Source: an uncultured Bacteroidota bacterium
GTDB taxonomy: Bacteria; Bacteroidota; Rhodothermia; Rhodothermales; Salinibacteraceae
Assembly: GCA_913055845.1 (NCBI GenBank)
Contig: CAJXKO010000002.1
Span: 32,585-96,584, forward strand
Direction: 5' to 3'
Length of the DNA stretch: 64,000 nucleotides
Shown here: positions 1-8,465 of the stretch, piece after piece
How the letters are laid out: each line of letters opens with the position of its first letter
How positions within the stretch are numbered: position 1 is the first letter of the stretch
The notes under the pieces: model-generated
Databases searched by the model: none
What the model saw: the letters and a program-made list of their open reading frames with translations, nothing else
What the model was told of the DNA's origin: nothing
Made by a program: the position numbers and the translations under genes

Positions 1-209
1 TCACCGACCAGGAGGTCGTGGACCAGGAGACAGCACAGACGGCCGACACTGATCGATACGCGGCCTACTTTCACGCCATGCTGGAGGAGGGAATTTACCT
101 GCCTCCGTCTCAGTTCGAGGCCATGTTTTTTGGCACCTGCCACGGGGAGGAGCAGCTCGACAAGACTCTGGAAACCCAGCGCCGGGTTCTGCGGCGTGTG
201 CACTCGTAG
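1..209 (+). CDS. hemL: Glutamate-1-semialdehyde 2,1-aminomutase, C-terminal end only
   Basis: The reading frame is already open at the window edge and stops at 207-209, so only about the last 68 residues are present. They contain the C-terminal signature of the class-III aminotransferase HemL: a tyrosine, then FHAMLEEGIY, then PPSQFEAMF, then a short helix ending the protein. HemL is a cytosolic PLP enzyme that converts glutamate-1-semialdehyde to 5-aminolevulinate in the C5 haem pathway. The PLP lysine and most of the enzyme lie outside the window. Identification rests on the conserved C-terminal pattern; related aminotransferases lack this exact FHxMLxxGIYxxPSxFE string. Confidence 0.85.
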   Translation, partial: TDQEVVDQETAQTADTDRYAAYFHAMLEEGIYLPPSQFEAMFFGTCHGEEQLDKTLETQRRVLRRVHS

Positions 210-313
210 GGCCCTTCTAGTGTGAGCATGGCGAGGCCTCACCGTGCTCCCCTATCCCGGCCGGTTCCGTCCAAGCTGGGTCTAGCTCCCGTCCCGCTCC
301 ATGACTCCGAAGA

Positions 314-1591
314 ATGGCTTCCAATTCCTCCGCGCCTGAAATGCTCTTTGGGGTCGACCGCCGCGTCTTGGCGCTCGCCCTGGCCCGCATGGCGGACGCT
401 GTAGGGAACTCGTTCCTTATTATCGTGCTGCCCCTCTACGTGGCCAGCGACGCAGTGGGTGGGGCTGTGTTTGGGCTGCCCTCCTCGATGGTGGCAGGCG
501 TGGTGCTAGCCGTTTTTGGGATTGCGAGCAGCATTGCGCAGCCGCTGGCCGGCCGCTTTTCCGACCGGGTGGGACGCCGCAAGGTGTTCGTGCTGGGTGG
601 GCTTGTGGCGCTGGGGATCGTGAACCTGACATTTGTCGGGGCCACGGCCTACTGGCACCTATTCGTCCTGCGCATTCTGCAGGGACTTGCCGCGGCATTT
701 ACCATCACTGCGAGTCTCGCCATTGTGAACGAGATGAGCGAACCGGGGAGTCGGGGCGGCAATATGGGGGTTTACAACTCCTTCCGCCTCATTGGCTTCG
801 GCGCCGGGCCCCTCTTGGCCAGTGCACTGCTCGAACTAGGGCCGTTTTCGCTACCAGGGGGCGTCCACGTCACGGGGTTTGAGGCAACCTTTGGCGTAGC
901 GGCCGGGACGGCGATTCTGGGCACTGGGCTCGTGGCCTTGCTGGTGCAAGACCCCGACGGCACCGCTCCCACCTCACGCCGACTGGCACTGCGTCTTTGG
1001 GACCGAGCCGGACGCGGCCTGGACACCATCTTTACGCTCGGCGTGGCCACCCTCGTCATGGCGACGTGCCTGGCGCTCCTGTCCGCCATCGAGCCCGAGG
1101 TGAACGCGCGGTTGGGGCAGGGACCGTTTCTGTTCGCCGTCGAGTTTGTGGCGCTCATCGCCGTTTTGGCGGCGTTGCAACCGCTCGTGGGCCGCGCCAG
1201 CGATGACTGGGGACGCAAGCCGTTCATCGTGATCGGCCTCTTGGCGCTGATCCCCACCACCTTGCTTCAGGGACTGGTCGAGGCGCCCTGGCAAATGGTC
1301 GGGGCCCGAATGCTGCAGGGCGCCGCTGGCGCTCTCATCTTTGCCCCAGCCCTCGCACTCGCCGGCGATCGCACCGCCCGGGGGCAGTCGGGGGCCCAAC
1401 TCGCCGTGCTTACCGTGTCGTTCGGGCTCGGCATCGCGGCGGGTCAGCTCACCGCGGGCTTCTTTGTGCAATACGCCTTCGTCGTCCCGTTCGCGATTGG
1501 GAGCGGGCTTGCGGCGGGGGCGGCCTTGCTGGTGGGAACGCAGGTGAGAGAGCGGGAGGATACGCCCGAACCGGCGACGGACATCGCCTAG
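314..1591 (+). CDS. MFS family efflux transporter
   Basis: A 425-residue inner-membrane protein with about 12 hydrophobic segments in two halves. Each half carries a DRxGR-type loop between its second and third helices: FSDRVGRRK in the first and ASDDWGRKP in the second, the major facilitator superfamily signature. The layout is that of drug/proton antiporters of the DHA1 type. The substrate cannot be told from sequence. ATG at 314 is chosen because the preceding frame is out-of-register noise and the first hydrophobic helix begins shortly after it. It follows hemL by about 100 bases on the same strand, with no terminator seen between them. Confidence 0.85.
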   Translation: MASNSSAPEMLFGVDRRVLALALARMADAVGNSFLIIVLPLYVASDAVGGAVFGLPSSMVAGVVLAVFGIASSIAQPLAGRFSDRVGRRKVFVLGGLVALGIVNLTFVGATAYWHLFVLRILQGLAAAFTITASLAIVNEMSEPGSRGGNMGVYNSFRLIGFGAGPLLASALLELGPFSLPGGVHVTGFEATFGVAAGTAILGTGLVALLVQDPDGTAPTSRRLALRLWDRAGRGLDTIFTLGVATLVMATCLALLSAIEPEVNARLGQGPFLFAVEFVALIAVLAALQPLVGRASDDWGRKPFIVIGLLALIPTTLLQGLVEAPWQMVGARMLQGAAGALIFAPALALAGDRTARGQSGAQLAVLTVSFGLGIAAGQLTAGFFVQYAFVVPFAIGSGLAAGAALLVGTQVREREDTPEPATDIA

Positions 1592-1637
1592 CAAGACCGG
1601 ACGTGCAGGGGGGCGAGGAGCAGGGCCATCACGATGC

Positions 1638-1674
1638 AAAAAGCCCGTCCCGGAGCGATAACCCCGAGACGGGC
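1638..1674 (-). terminator. Rho-independent terminator of the small minus-strand gene
   Basis: A GC-rich inverted repeat (1643-1649 pairing with 1668-1674) is followed on the minus strand by a run of five T. It lies 25 bases past the stop of the minus gene at 1699-1983. It could also end the plus-strand MFS transcript, but the T tract is only on the minus side. Confidence 0.75.
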
Positions 1675-1698
1675 CCGAATGCCACGGGGTACCGTAGA

Positions 1699-1983
1699 TT
1701 ATTCGTTCGTCTCTTCTTCTTTGCTCTGCAGAAGAAGGTCCTTCAGTTTCTCGAACTCCTCCCGTTCAAAAGACAAGCTGTATTTTCCAGGCTCCTCCTC
1801 ATCGCCCACCTCCGTGAGCGGCTCGACGTCCGAATTCTGAACGACATCGATGAAGTCTTCGGGGGCCATCTCAAAGGCACCGGCGAAGTCCTCCGCCGTA
1901 GCGGCGTAAATGCCCCCGTACGATTTGATTTCACCGGTCGAGAAGTCTTCGGCGTCCTGGGGCTTAAAGCTAACTCCACGCAT
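1699..1983 (-). CDS. Small acidic protein of unknown function
   Basis: A 94-residue hydrophilic, acidic protein I do not recognise. It begins with the motif MRGVSFKP, is rich in Asp and Glu in the middle, and ends in a predicted Lys/Glu-rich helix. There is no signal peptide or membrane segment. Support for a real gene comes from the dedicated terminator just downstream and protein-like composition in this frame only. The start is uncertain. ATG at 1983 gives 94 residues; ATG at 2019 adds 12 residues and has a GGAGA-like ribosome site about nine bases upstream, so that longer form is possible. Confidence 0.55.
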   Translation of the reverse strand: MRGVSFKPQDAEDFSTGEIKSYGGIYAATAEDFAGAFEMAPEDFIDVVQNSDVEPLTEVGDEEEPGKYSLSFEREEFEKLKDLLLQSKEEETNE

Positions 1984-2149
1984 GTTGGGGGGTGGGTTTG
2001 TTGAGGTCGAGGCAAGCATGTACCGCAACTCTCCGGTATTTCCGGCGCACAAAAAAGTTCCTACACACGAGTTTGCTCATCTCTGGTTCGGCCCTTCTCT
2101 TTGCACTTGCCCGCGAAGCCCCTTCGTGGATTGCCGCCGGCTGCTGCGG

Positions 2150-2178
2150 TTCACATTTTATCGCAGGGCCTTTACATT
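2150..2178 (+). promoter_or_regulatory. Candidate sigma-70 promoter for the usp operon
   Basis: TTCACA at 2150-2155 and TACATT at 2173-2178 are separated by 17 bases. Transcription would begin near 2185, about 30 bases before the first usp start at 2216. The match is 5/6 and 4/6 to the consensus boxes, so this is plausible but not strong. Confidence 0.4.
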
Positions 2179-2215
2179 TAGAACAGCTCATCTTCATCAC
2201 TGACCGCAGACGCCT

Positions 2216-3139
2216 ATGCTCTCGATCCGCCGGATTCTCTGGCCCACGGACTTCTCCACCGGCGCCGCTCAGGCGTTCCCGTACGCCGCGGCGCTTGCGT
2301 CCTGGCACGAGGCCGAACTTCACGTGCTTAACGTCAAGGAGGGGGGGCACCCCTCCGCGACCGGCATGGATACGTCATTTCCCGTTTCCCAAGATACGCT
2401 CCAAGAGCTGTTGGCCGCGGAGGGCGATCCGCCGCAGCACGTGGATTTGGACGCTCTCACTATCGCACAGGAGCAGCGCGAGGGGGGGGCGCCGCCAGAA
2501 ACCATTGTGGCGTACGCCGACGATTACGACATCGATCTCATTGTGGCCGGCACGCACGGCCGACGCGGCCTACAGCGTCTTCTCATCGGCAGTGTCGCGG
2601 AAGAGGTGCTCCGCACGGCGTCGTGCCCGGTGCTGACAGTACGGGGCGAAGAGGAGGTGGCGCCGGCCTGGGCCGTCCGAAACATCCTGGTGCCCATCGA
2701 CTTCTCGGACGCTTCGCTGGAGGCACTCCGCCACGCCAAAGAGTTGGCTCTCACCTACGGGGCACAAATCACGCTCCTTCACGCCGTGGAGGAGGTGGTG
2801 TATCCGTCCGCCTACGGCATCGAACCAGCGAACATGCCCGGACCGCAGGTGATCGATCGCGTGGAGGAGAACCTGGCCGAGCTTGCACGTACCGAGTTAG
2901 GATACGAGCACATCGTCGTGCAGGCCAGCGTCGGGTACGCGCCTTCCACCATTCTCGACTACGCCAACAGCCATGAGGTGGACCTCGTCGTGATTGCCAC
3001 CCACGGCCGAACAGGCCTCGAACGCATGCTTCTGGGCAGCGTGGCAGAGCGGATCGTGCGTCGGTCGCCGGCCCCTGTGTTCGTCGTAAAGTCGTTCGGC
3101 AAATCACTGCTCCCGGACGCCGCCGAGAACGCGTCGTAG
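2216..3139 (+). CDS. Universal stress protein, two UspA domains in tandem
   Basis: 307 residues made of two UspA domains. Domain 1 (about 1-145) ends with the ATP-binding pattern GTHG, nine residues, GS (112-126). Domain 2 (about 153-295) has ATHG, nine residues, GS (261-275), with Ala replacing the first Gly. Both domains open with the usual ILxPxDFS strand. Tandem Usp proteins are cytosolic nucleotide-binding proteins that help cells survive starvation, oxidative or osmotic stress; their exact role here is unknown. It is first in a run of four closely spaced genes (gaps of 45, 43 and 21 bases) that probably form an operon. Confidence 0.9.
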   Translation: MLSIRRILWPTDFSTGAAQAFPYAAALASWHEAELHVLNVKEGGHPSATGMDTSFPVSQDTLQELLAAEGDPPQHVDLDALTIAQEQREGGAPPETIVAYADDYDIDLIVAGTHGRRGLQRLLIGSVAEEVLRTASCPVLTVRGEEEVAPAWAVRNILVPIDFSDASLEALRHAKELALTYGAQITLLHAVEEVVYPSAYGIEPANMPGPQVIDRVEENLAELARTELGYEHIVVQASVGYAPSTILDYANSHEVDLVVIATHGRTGLERMLLGSVAERIVRRSPAPVFVVKSFGKSLLPDAAENAS

Positions 3140-3184
3140 TCCCGTCGTTCATCCGCGACTGCCCACCGATTTGCCTATCCCGGT

Positions 3185-4123
3185 ATGACCCCACAACACA
3201 TTCTTGTTCCCACCGATTTTTCTGTGCATGCCGACGCGGCGCTGAGCCACGCCCTCTCGTTGGCCAACCGGTACGAGGCCACGCTTCATCTCCTGCACGT
3301 CGTCAACGATCCGGGGGCGGGCTGGTACGGCCTCGGGGACGCGGAGGTGCAAATAGATCGGCTAAAATCCCAGGCCGAATCGGAGGCTCGGGAGCGACTG
3401 GAGGGAATGGCCCGTGCGACCGAAGCGCCCGAGGTGCGCACCACCGTCGTGCAGCGGGTGCACCTCGATGTGGCCGACGCCATTGAGGAGTATGTGGATA
3501 GCCACGAAATTGACCTCACCGTGACGGGCACCCACGGGCGGCAGGGCCTGGGACGGCTGGTCCTGGGCAGTGTGGCCAACGCCCTCATCCGCCGTGCGGC
3601 GTGTCCGGTCATGACGGTTCGGGACTCGGAGAATGAGGGCGACTCGCCGCCAACTGTGGCGTACGAGGAGATCCTCGCGCCCATCGATTTCTCGGAGCAT
3701 TCTCGGCGCGCCCTACATGCGGCCAAGGACATTGCCGGGCAGTATGGGGCCACCCGCCACTTGCTCTTCGTGGCGGAAAAACGTGTACTTCCCACCTTTA
3801 GTGACACTGGCATTCCGGGGGTTGGGGTGGTCGAGATGGATCCCGAGATTGTAGAAAACGCCGGCGCGGCCCTCGAAGCATTCGACGACAAGGTGAGTGG
3901 CCCGTCCGGAAAACGGGCCTGTCATGTGGAGAAGGGGGAAGTGGCCGGGAGCATCGTGGATTTTGCGGCGACGAACGCCGTGGATCTTATCGTCATGGCT
4001 ACGCGTGGGCTCACGGGCATCGACCGATTTGTGCTCGGCAGCAATACCGAGCGCGTGGTGCGCAAGGCCCCATGTCCCGTGCTCACTGTGCCGCCTATTT
4101 CCGGAGAAGACGGCGACGAATAA
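3185..4123 (+). CDS. Universal stress protein, two UspA domains in tandem (second copy)
   Basis: 312 residues with two UspA domains, as in the preceding gene. The first half carries the full ATP loop (GTHG, nine residues, GS). In the second half the loop reads ATRG and then GS, so the first Gly and the His are changed and nucleotide binding by that half may be weaker. The two neighbouring proteins share layout but are clearly diverged, pointing to an old duplication. It starts 45 bases after the first usp gene, with a further small gene 43 bases downstream, consistent with one transcript. Cytosolic; the stress it answers is not shown by the sequence. Confidence 0.9.
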   Translation: MTPQHILVPTDFSVHADAALSHALSLANRYEATLHLLHVVNDPGAGWYGLGDAEVQIDRLKSQAESEARERLEGMARATEAPEVRTTVVQRVHLDVADAIEEYVDSHEIDLTVTGTHGRQGLGRLVLGSVANALIRRAACPVMTVRDSENEGDSPPTVAYEEILAPIDFSEHSRRALHAAKDIAGQYGATRHLLFVAEKRVLPTFSDTGIPGVGVVEMDPEIVENAGAALEAFDDKVSGPSGKRACHVEKGEVAGSIVDFAATNAVDLIVMATRGLTGIDRFVLGSNTERVVRKAPCPVLTVPPISGEDGDE

Positions 4124-4166
4124 GGGCCTCGTTCGCTGACTCCACGACGTCTCACTTCTACGCCCC

Positions 4167-4553
4167 ATGCTTTCCGATGACCGCATCGACACCCTCAAAT
4201 CCGCCGTTCAGGATTGCGACGCGGCCCGCGAGCAACTTGAGGAGGCGCTCGACACCGCGGCGGCGCACGACGGCGACGCCAAAGCCGACACGTCGGTCCT
4301 GAAACCGGTGGGGACCGCCCTTGCGGACTGGCGCGATGCGCAGCGGCGCTTCATGAACGCCGTGGACGGATCGGGGGCCCCGGACCCGGCCACGGCCGCT
4401 CTTCTCCTGAAAACCAATCACGGCGTGGACGCGACGAATGCGCGGTGCGGCCTTCCCGGCACAGACGTAGACGGAGCCGATCAGCCGTCGGGGTTGGATC
4501 TGAGTGGCGGGCGCGGAAGTGTGCTCACCACTGTTGCCACGGAGTACCTCTAA
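4167..4553 (+). CDS. Hypothetical protein in the usp operon
   Basis: 128 residues, hydrophilic and acidic, with no signal peptide or membrane segment. The first 85 residues look helical (many Ala, Glu and Asp with heptad-like Leu spacing); the last 40 are rich in Gly, Asp and Thr and look loop-like. I recognise no family. Its place 43 bases after the second usp gene and 21 bases before another small gene suggests cotranscription with the universal stress proteins. ATG at 4167 is the first start in the frame after the usp stop. Confidence 0.65.
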   Translation: MLSDDRIDTLKSAVQDCDAAREQLEEALDTAAAHDGDAKADTSVLKPVGTALADWRDAQRRFMNAVDGSGAPDPATAALLLKTNHGVDATNARCGLPGTDVDGADQPSGLDLSGGRGSVLTTVATEYL

Positions 4554-4574
4554 CGAATACTAGCCTAAGGCCCG

Positions 4575-4745
4575 ATGAGCGATCTCGACATTCCGAAGGA
4601 GGCCTACGACCAAATCAAGAAGGCCATTGAAAGTGACGAGAGCCCGGTGGGCATTGACGCCCAAAAGGCGCACGTTATGATCCTACACAAGTTGATTGAG
4701 ATGGAACGGCGACTCGATCGGCTTGAAGCCCGGCTCGACGATTAG
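4575..4745 (+). CDS. 56-residue helical small protein
   Basis: Translation from ATG 4575 to TAG 4743-4745 gives 56 residues starting MSDLDIPKEAYDQIKKAI and ending in a Leu/Arg/Glu-rich helix with heptad spacing (LHKLIEMERRLDRLEARL), a probable short coiled coil. It is soluble and of unknown function. It follows the previous gene by 21 bases, so it is probably the last gene of the usp operon. It is below the length cut-off of many gene callers. Codon use and the amphipathic helix support it. Confidence 0.6.
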   Translation: MSDLDIPKEAYDQIKKAIESDESPVGIDAQKAHVMILHKLIEMERRLDRLEARLDD

Positions 4746-4769
4746 CTGGAGGCGTGCGTAGGCCGTGCC

Positions 4770-5591
4770 TCAGATGCGCAGCGCATCACGGAGGGCCTTG
4801 GCGGCCTCACCCGCCGCCTCGGCGTAGTCCGGGCCGTCCGAGGCGTAGAGGATGCTGCGGCTGGAATTGACCATTACGGGCCCGTCTTCGGTCGCGGCTG
4901 CGTCCATGACCGCCCCGGGATCGCCGCCCTGTGCCCCTACGCCTGGTATCAAGAAGGGGAGGGTGGGCGCGTCGGTACGGAGGTCGTTCAGGGCGTCGGG
5001 TGCGGTAGCCCCCACCACGAGTCCAGCCTCGCCGTCCGTTCCGTCTGCCCACTCACTTGCCTTCTGGGCCACGTGACGGTAGAGCGGCGTCCCGTCGCAG
5101 GCACATGCCTCCTGCAGGTCCGCGGCCCCGTCGTTCGACGTACGCGTGAGGACGAAAGTGCACGTGTCTTCGTGGGCCAAGAAGGGCGCTACGCTGTCGT
5201 TGCCCAGGTAGGGCGACACCGTGCAGGCGTCGAGTCCCAGGGCATCGTAGAGGGCCTGAGCATAGAAGCGGCTGGAGTGTCCGGTGTCGCCCCGCTTGGC
5301 ATCGCCGATGATGAGGCAGTTGTCCGGCACGAGGGACAAGAGCTGATCGAGGACAGTGAGACCCGCTGGCCCCAGCGCCTCAAAGAACGCGAAGTTGGGC
5401 TTGAAGGCGCAGGCGTAGGGGGCCGTCGCCTCGATGACGGAGGAGCAGAAGGCGCGTACGGCGTCGGTGCGGAGGCGCCCGTCCTGAAGGCTGGCAGGAA
5501 AGCGGGTGGGCACAGGGTCGAGCCCCACACAGACGACCGTGTCCTTGCTGGACTGAATCTGTTGGAGACGACAGGAAAAAGAGTCGGGCAT
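4770..5591 (-). CDS. pyrF: Orotidine 5'-phosphate decarboxylase, type 2
   Basis: 273 residues. The catalytic DxKxxD pattern is present at 97-102 (DAKRGD), with Lys99 as the proton-donating lysine. Flanking segments (VGLDPVPTRFP near the start, KPNFAFFEA, and a late PGVGAQGGDP phosphate loop) fit the longer type-2 family found in Bacteroidota, actinobacteria and mycobacteria. The enzyme decarboxylates OMP to UMP, the last step of pyrimidine synthesis, in the cytosol. ATG at 5591 is chosen over an in-frame ATG 22 codons upstream because the upstream residues are basic and Pro-rich, unlike the family. It is convergent with the usp operon. Confidence 0.92.
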   Translation of the reverse strand: MPDSFSCRLQQIQSSKDTVVCVGLDPVPTRFPASLQDGRLRTDAVRAFCSSVIEATAPYACAFKPNFAFFEALGPAGLTVLDQLLSLVPDNCLIIGDAKRGDTGHSSRFYAQALYDALGLDACTVSPYLGNDSVAPFLAHEDTCTFVLTRTSNDGAADLQEACACDGTPLYRHVAQKASEWADGTDGEAGLVVGATAPDALNDLRTDAPTLPFLIPGVGAQGGDPGAVMDAAATEDGPVMVNSSRSILYASDGPDYAEAAGEAAKALRDALRI

Positions 5592-5952
5592 ACTGGGGGA
5601 GAGGAGGGCAGGGATCAAAGAGATCCGTGGCGGAGCCTTCAAACGTACCGGACCCACCGTTCAGCTGCAAATCCCGGCCGAGATGGGAGCCCCATGCCAT
5701 GGCCAATTGGAGGCCGGACGAAAGCAGGTGACGGCGTAGCGAATTCTGTGGGAAGCGGCGGGCACGCGGAACTGAGTTGGTCTATTTTGCCTACAAGAAA
5801 TCGCCGTTGTCGGAAGCCCTTCCAACGGCACACGGCCCGCGTTCGTCCGTTTGTATTCCTAGTCGAATTCCAGATCGTCCAAGAGCAGCCGCGCTTCTCT
5901 CCGCGGCCTAAGCATTTCACGTTCCCCGTCCACAAACTGCACGCACAGTACG
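5592..5952. other. Divergent intergenic region, pyrF / acyl-CoA dehydrogenase
   Basis: 361 bases between two divergent starts, so promoters for both genes must lie here. I could not find a convincing pair of promoter boxes, a hairpin with a T tract, or a coding frame. Open frames crossing it are antisense extensions from neighbouring genes. Confidence 0.5.
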
Positions 5953-8076
5953 ATGGCAGATCGAGGTCTCAGTGATATCAAGGGGGTCTCTAAGGAAGAC
6001 AAGAAGATGATCGAGAACATCGAGACCATGATGGGTCCTGAGCCCGAGGACATGGGGTTCATGAAGAACGCCTTCTGGGGACGTCTTCGGGAAGACCTGA
6101 TTTTTCCATACCCCGAGGAGGGAGAGGAGGAGCGCGAGAAATGTGATGCGCTGCTCGAAGAGCTCGAAGAATACCTCGAGAATGAGCATCCTCGCGTCGA
6201 GATCGACCAGGAGCAGTACATTCCGCAGTCGGTCATCGACCGCCTGTTCGACATGGGCGTGATGGGAATGATCATCCCGGAGGAGTATGGAGGCCTCGGG
6301 CTGGGCGTGACCAGCTACAACCGCGTGCTGGAGATGATTGGACGCTACTGCGCCTCGACCGCCGTCATGGTATCGGCACACCAGTCGATTGGGTGCAAGG
6401 CGCTCGTCATGTTCGGCACCGACGAGCAGAAGGAGCAGTACCTGCCCATGGTGGCGCAAGAGAAGCTGAGTGCGTTCTGCCTGTCGGAACCGAACGTGGG
6501 GTCCGACGCCGCGGCGCAGGAGTCCTTCTCGGTGAAGACGGAGGAGGGGGACTACATCCTGAACGGGGAGAAAAAGTGGTCGACGTCTGGCGCCATGAGC
6601 GGGCTCTTTACCGTGATGTGCAAAAACATGGTGCCCAATCCTGACACCGGTGAGCTGGAACAGCAGGGAGTCAATGCCCTCATCGTGACGCCGGACATGG
6701 AGGGTGTAGAGGTATTCGAAAACAACCGCGCCAAGACGGGCATCCGGGGGACGTGGCAGGCGCGCTTCCGATTCAACGATGTGCGTGTGCCCCAGGAAAA
6801 TATACTCCATGAGGAAGGCAAAGGCCTGAAGGTGGCGCTCTCCTGTCTTAACTACGGGCGCTGCACGCTAAGTGCGGGCGTGACCGGTGCCGCCAAGGCC
6901 GCCAAGGAACAGGGCATCAAGTGGGCACAGACGCGCTATCAGTTTGAGCGCCCGCTGGCCGACTTTGAGCTCGTCCAGCAGAAAATCGCCCGGATGTCGG
7001 CCGTCACCTACGCGATGGACGCTATGCTCTACATGATGACCGGCCTGCTCGATCAGGGCGAGAAGGACATCATGGTGGAGACGGCCATCACCAAGGTCTT
7101 CTGTTCCGAGTATGGCTGGCAGGTGATCGACGAGGCCATGCAGGTAATGGGCGGAGAAGGGTACATGACCGAGCACGAGCTGGAGCGCTCCTGGCGCGAC
7201 AACCGGATCCACAGCATTGTCGAGGGCTCCAACGAGGTTATGCAGTCCTTTATCTTCGCGTACGGCGGGAAGCAGCTGGCCGAGAAGATGGTCTCGATCC
7301 AGGAGGCGTTGCTCTGGGACACCGACGAGTCCATTGGCGACAACGTCTCGCGCATCTTCAAGGCCGCCACCACGCCTGCTGTACTGAAGAAGGCCGTACC
7401 CATGGGCGCACAGCTGTTCCTGGGACTCAAGCCGAGTGCGCCGGAGATTCGAGGCGTCCACCCGGCCCTTCAGGAGCAGGCCGATACCCTTACGACCCTC
7501 ATCCAGAAGCACTCTCACTACTTCAAGCTCGTCAGCAAGTGGGAGCGCGAGGACGTGGTGAAGCACCAAGCCCAGCAGGCCCGCGTGGCCGACAATGCGA
7601 TCTTCCTGTTCGCTCTTGCGTCCTCACTCTCGAAGATGGACGATCAGCTTCGGTCCGGTGAGTACGGCCCCGAGTTCGAGCGCGACCGGGCCGCGTTTGA
7701 GTATCTGTTCGACTGGTTCGAGCGCAAGATCTACCAGAATTTCGGTGAGATGCGTCAAAACGCCGACGAGAGCATGCGTGAGGCGGCCGAGGCTGCCCGG
7801 GCCTACAACGACACACTGCCCAACGAAGACTTTTACATCCACGAAGGCAGTCCCCTCGGGCGCGACGCCGGGAAGGAGCCCCCCACGGAGCACATTCCAC
7901 AGTTCGACGGAGAGGGCCAAGATCCCCGAGAGGTAAACCGCAAGCCGGGCGAGACACAGGACCTTGACGTTGACGAAGTAGTGGAGGAGATGACCGGAGA
8001 GATGTCCCAGCCCGCGGAACGCGGCGACGGCGCGCCCGAGGAGCCGACACCCGCCTCAGACACCGACAACACCTGA
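5953..8076 (+). CDS. Acyl-CoA dehydrogenase with long C-terminal extension
   Basis: 707 residues. The acyl-CoA dehydrogenase core spans about 55-460: N-terminal helical part, the FAD-binding segment LSEPNVGSDAAA with the strand GEKKWSTSG, and the helical C-terminal part with MGGEGYMTE. Glu424 in VEGSNEV matches the position of the catalytic base of short- and medium-chain enzymes. A second helical region (about 470-640) is as in VLCAD-like bacterial proteins, and the last 70 residues are acidic and disordered. Cytosolic FAD enzyme for the first step of fatty-acid beta-oxidation; chain length unknown. No other beta-oxidation gene is adjacent. Confidence 0.88.
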   Translation: MADRGLSDIKGVSKEDKKMIENIETMMGPEPEDMGFMKNAFWGRLREDLIFPYPEEGEEEREKCDALLEELEEYLENEHPRVEIDQEQYIPQSVIDRLFDMGVMGMIIPEEYGGLGLGVTSYNRVLEMIGRYCASTAVMVSAHQSIGCKALVMFGTDEQKEQYLPMVAQEKLSAFCLSEPNVGSDAAAQESFSVKTEEGDYILNGEKKWSTSGAMSGLFTVMCKNMVPNPDTGELEQQGVNALIVTPDMEGVEVFENNRAKTGIRGTWQARFRFNDVRVPQENILHEEGKGLKVALSCLNYGRCTLSAGVTGAAKAAKEQGIKWAQTRYQFERPLADFELVQQKIARMSAVTYAMDAMLYMMTGLLDQGEKDIMVETAITKVFCSEYGWQVIDEAMQVMGGEGYMTEHELERSWRDNRIHSIVEGSNEVMQSFIFAYGGKQLAEKMVSIQEALLWDTDESIGDNVSRIFKAATTPAVLKKAVPMGAQLFLGLKPSAPEIRGVHPALQEQADTLTTLIQKHSHYFKLVSKWEREDVVKHQAQQARVADNAIFLFALASSLSKMDDQLRSGEYGPEFERDRAAFEYLFDWFERKIYQNFGEMRQNADESMREAAEAARAYNDTLPNEDFYIHEGSPLGRDAGKEPPTEHIPQFDGEGQDPREVNRKPGETQDLDVDEVVEEMTGEMSQPAERGDGAPEEPTPASDTDNT

Positions 8077-8201
8077 GCATACTCCCACCCGGTCTATCTA
8101 CTCGTCGTCCCAGAGTTGAGACGTGAGACCGGCCATGATCAGGTAGAGGAGACGATGAAAAGAAATCCCCTCGTGGCCCTCCCTCACGGAGGGCGAATGT
8201 T

Positions 8202-8237
8202 GCGCAGCGTCAGGAGCTCCATGGCGCTGCGCTTTTT
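8202..8237 (+). terminator. Rho-independent terminator
   Basis: Stem 8202-8209 (GCGCAGCG) pairs with 8225-8232 (CGCTGCGC) and is followed by TTTTTCTTT. It lies 125 bases downstream of the acyl-CoA dehydrogenase stop and is the probable end of that transcript. Confidence 0.85.
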
Positions 8238-8339
8238 CTTTGTCCCTCTGAAAACGCCCAGTCTGGACGAGAAACTCCCTTTTCTTCAAAGTATTGAATA
8301 TAACGTAACCAAAGTTGCGACCCACCCGGAAGATAGTCG

Positions 8340-8358
8340 TTCTGAACTTAATTCAGAA
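8340..8358. repeat. Inverted repeat upstream of cfa, possible operator
   Basis: TTCTGAA at 8340-8346 and TTCAGAA at 8352-8358 form a perfect dyad with a 5-base AT-rich spacer, 108 bases before the cfa start. The size suits a dimeric regulator site. No regulator gene is nearby. Confidence 0.35.
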
Positions 8359-8465
8359 TCTCAATGGACCAATCTGCCTGTTCGGAGGAGATTCCACATC
8401 GGAGTGCGGAATGACACGCAACTTGGGTTAACGTAATGCTCTGACGGACATTCGAACTGTTCGAC

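Larger units (their letters stand above)
8077..8465. other. Intergenic region before cfa
   Basis: 389 bases with no credible gene. It holds a terminator (8202-8237) and, further on, an AT-rich stretch with a perfect 7-base inverted repeat at 8340-8358, listed separately. Confidence 0.6.

Noticed and set aside
5073..5975. A 300-residue plus-strand frame over pyrF
   Set aside because: Antisense to pyrF, runs into the divergent promoter region, no recognisable pattern.
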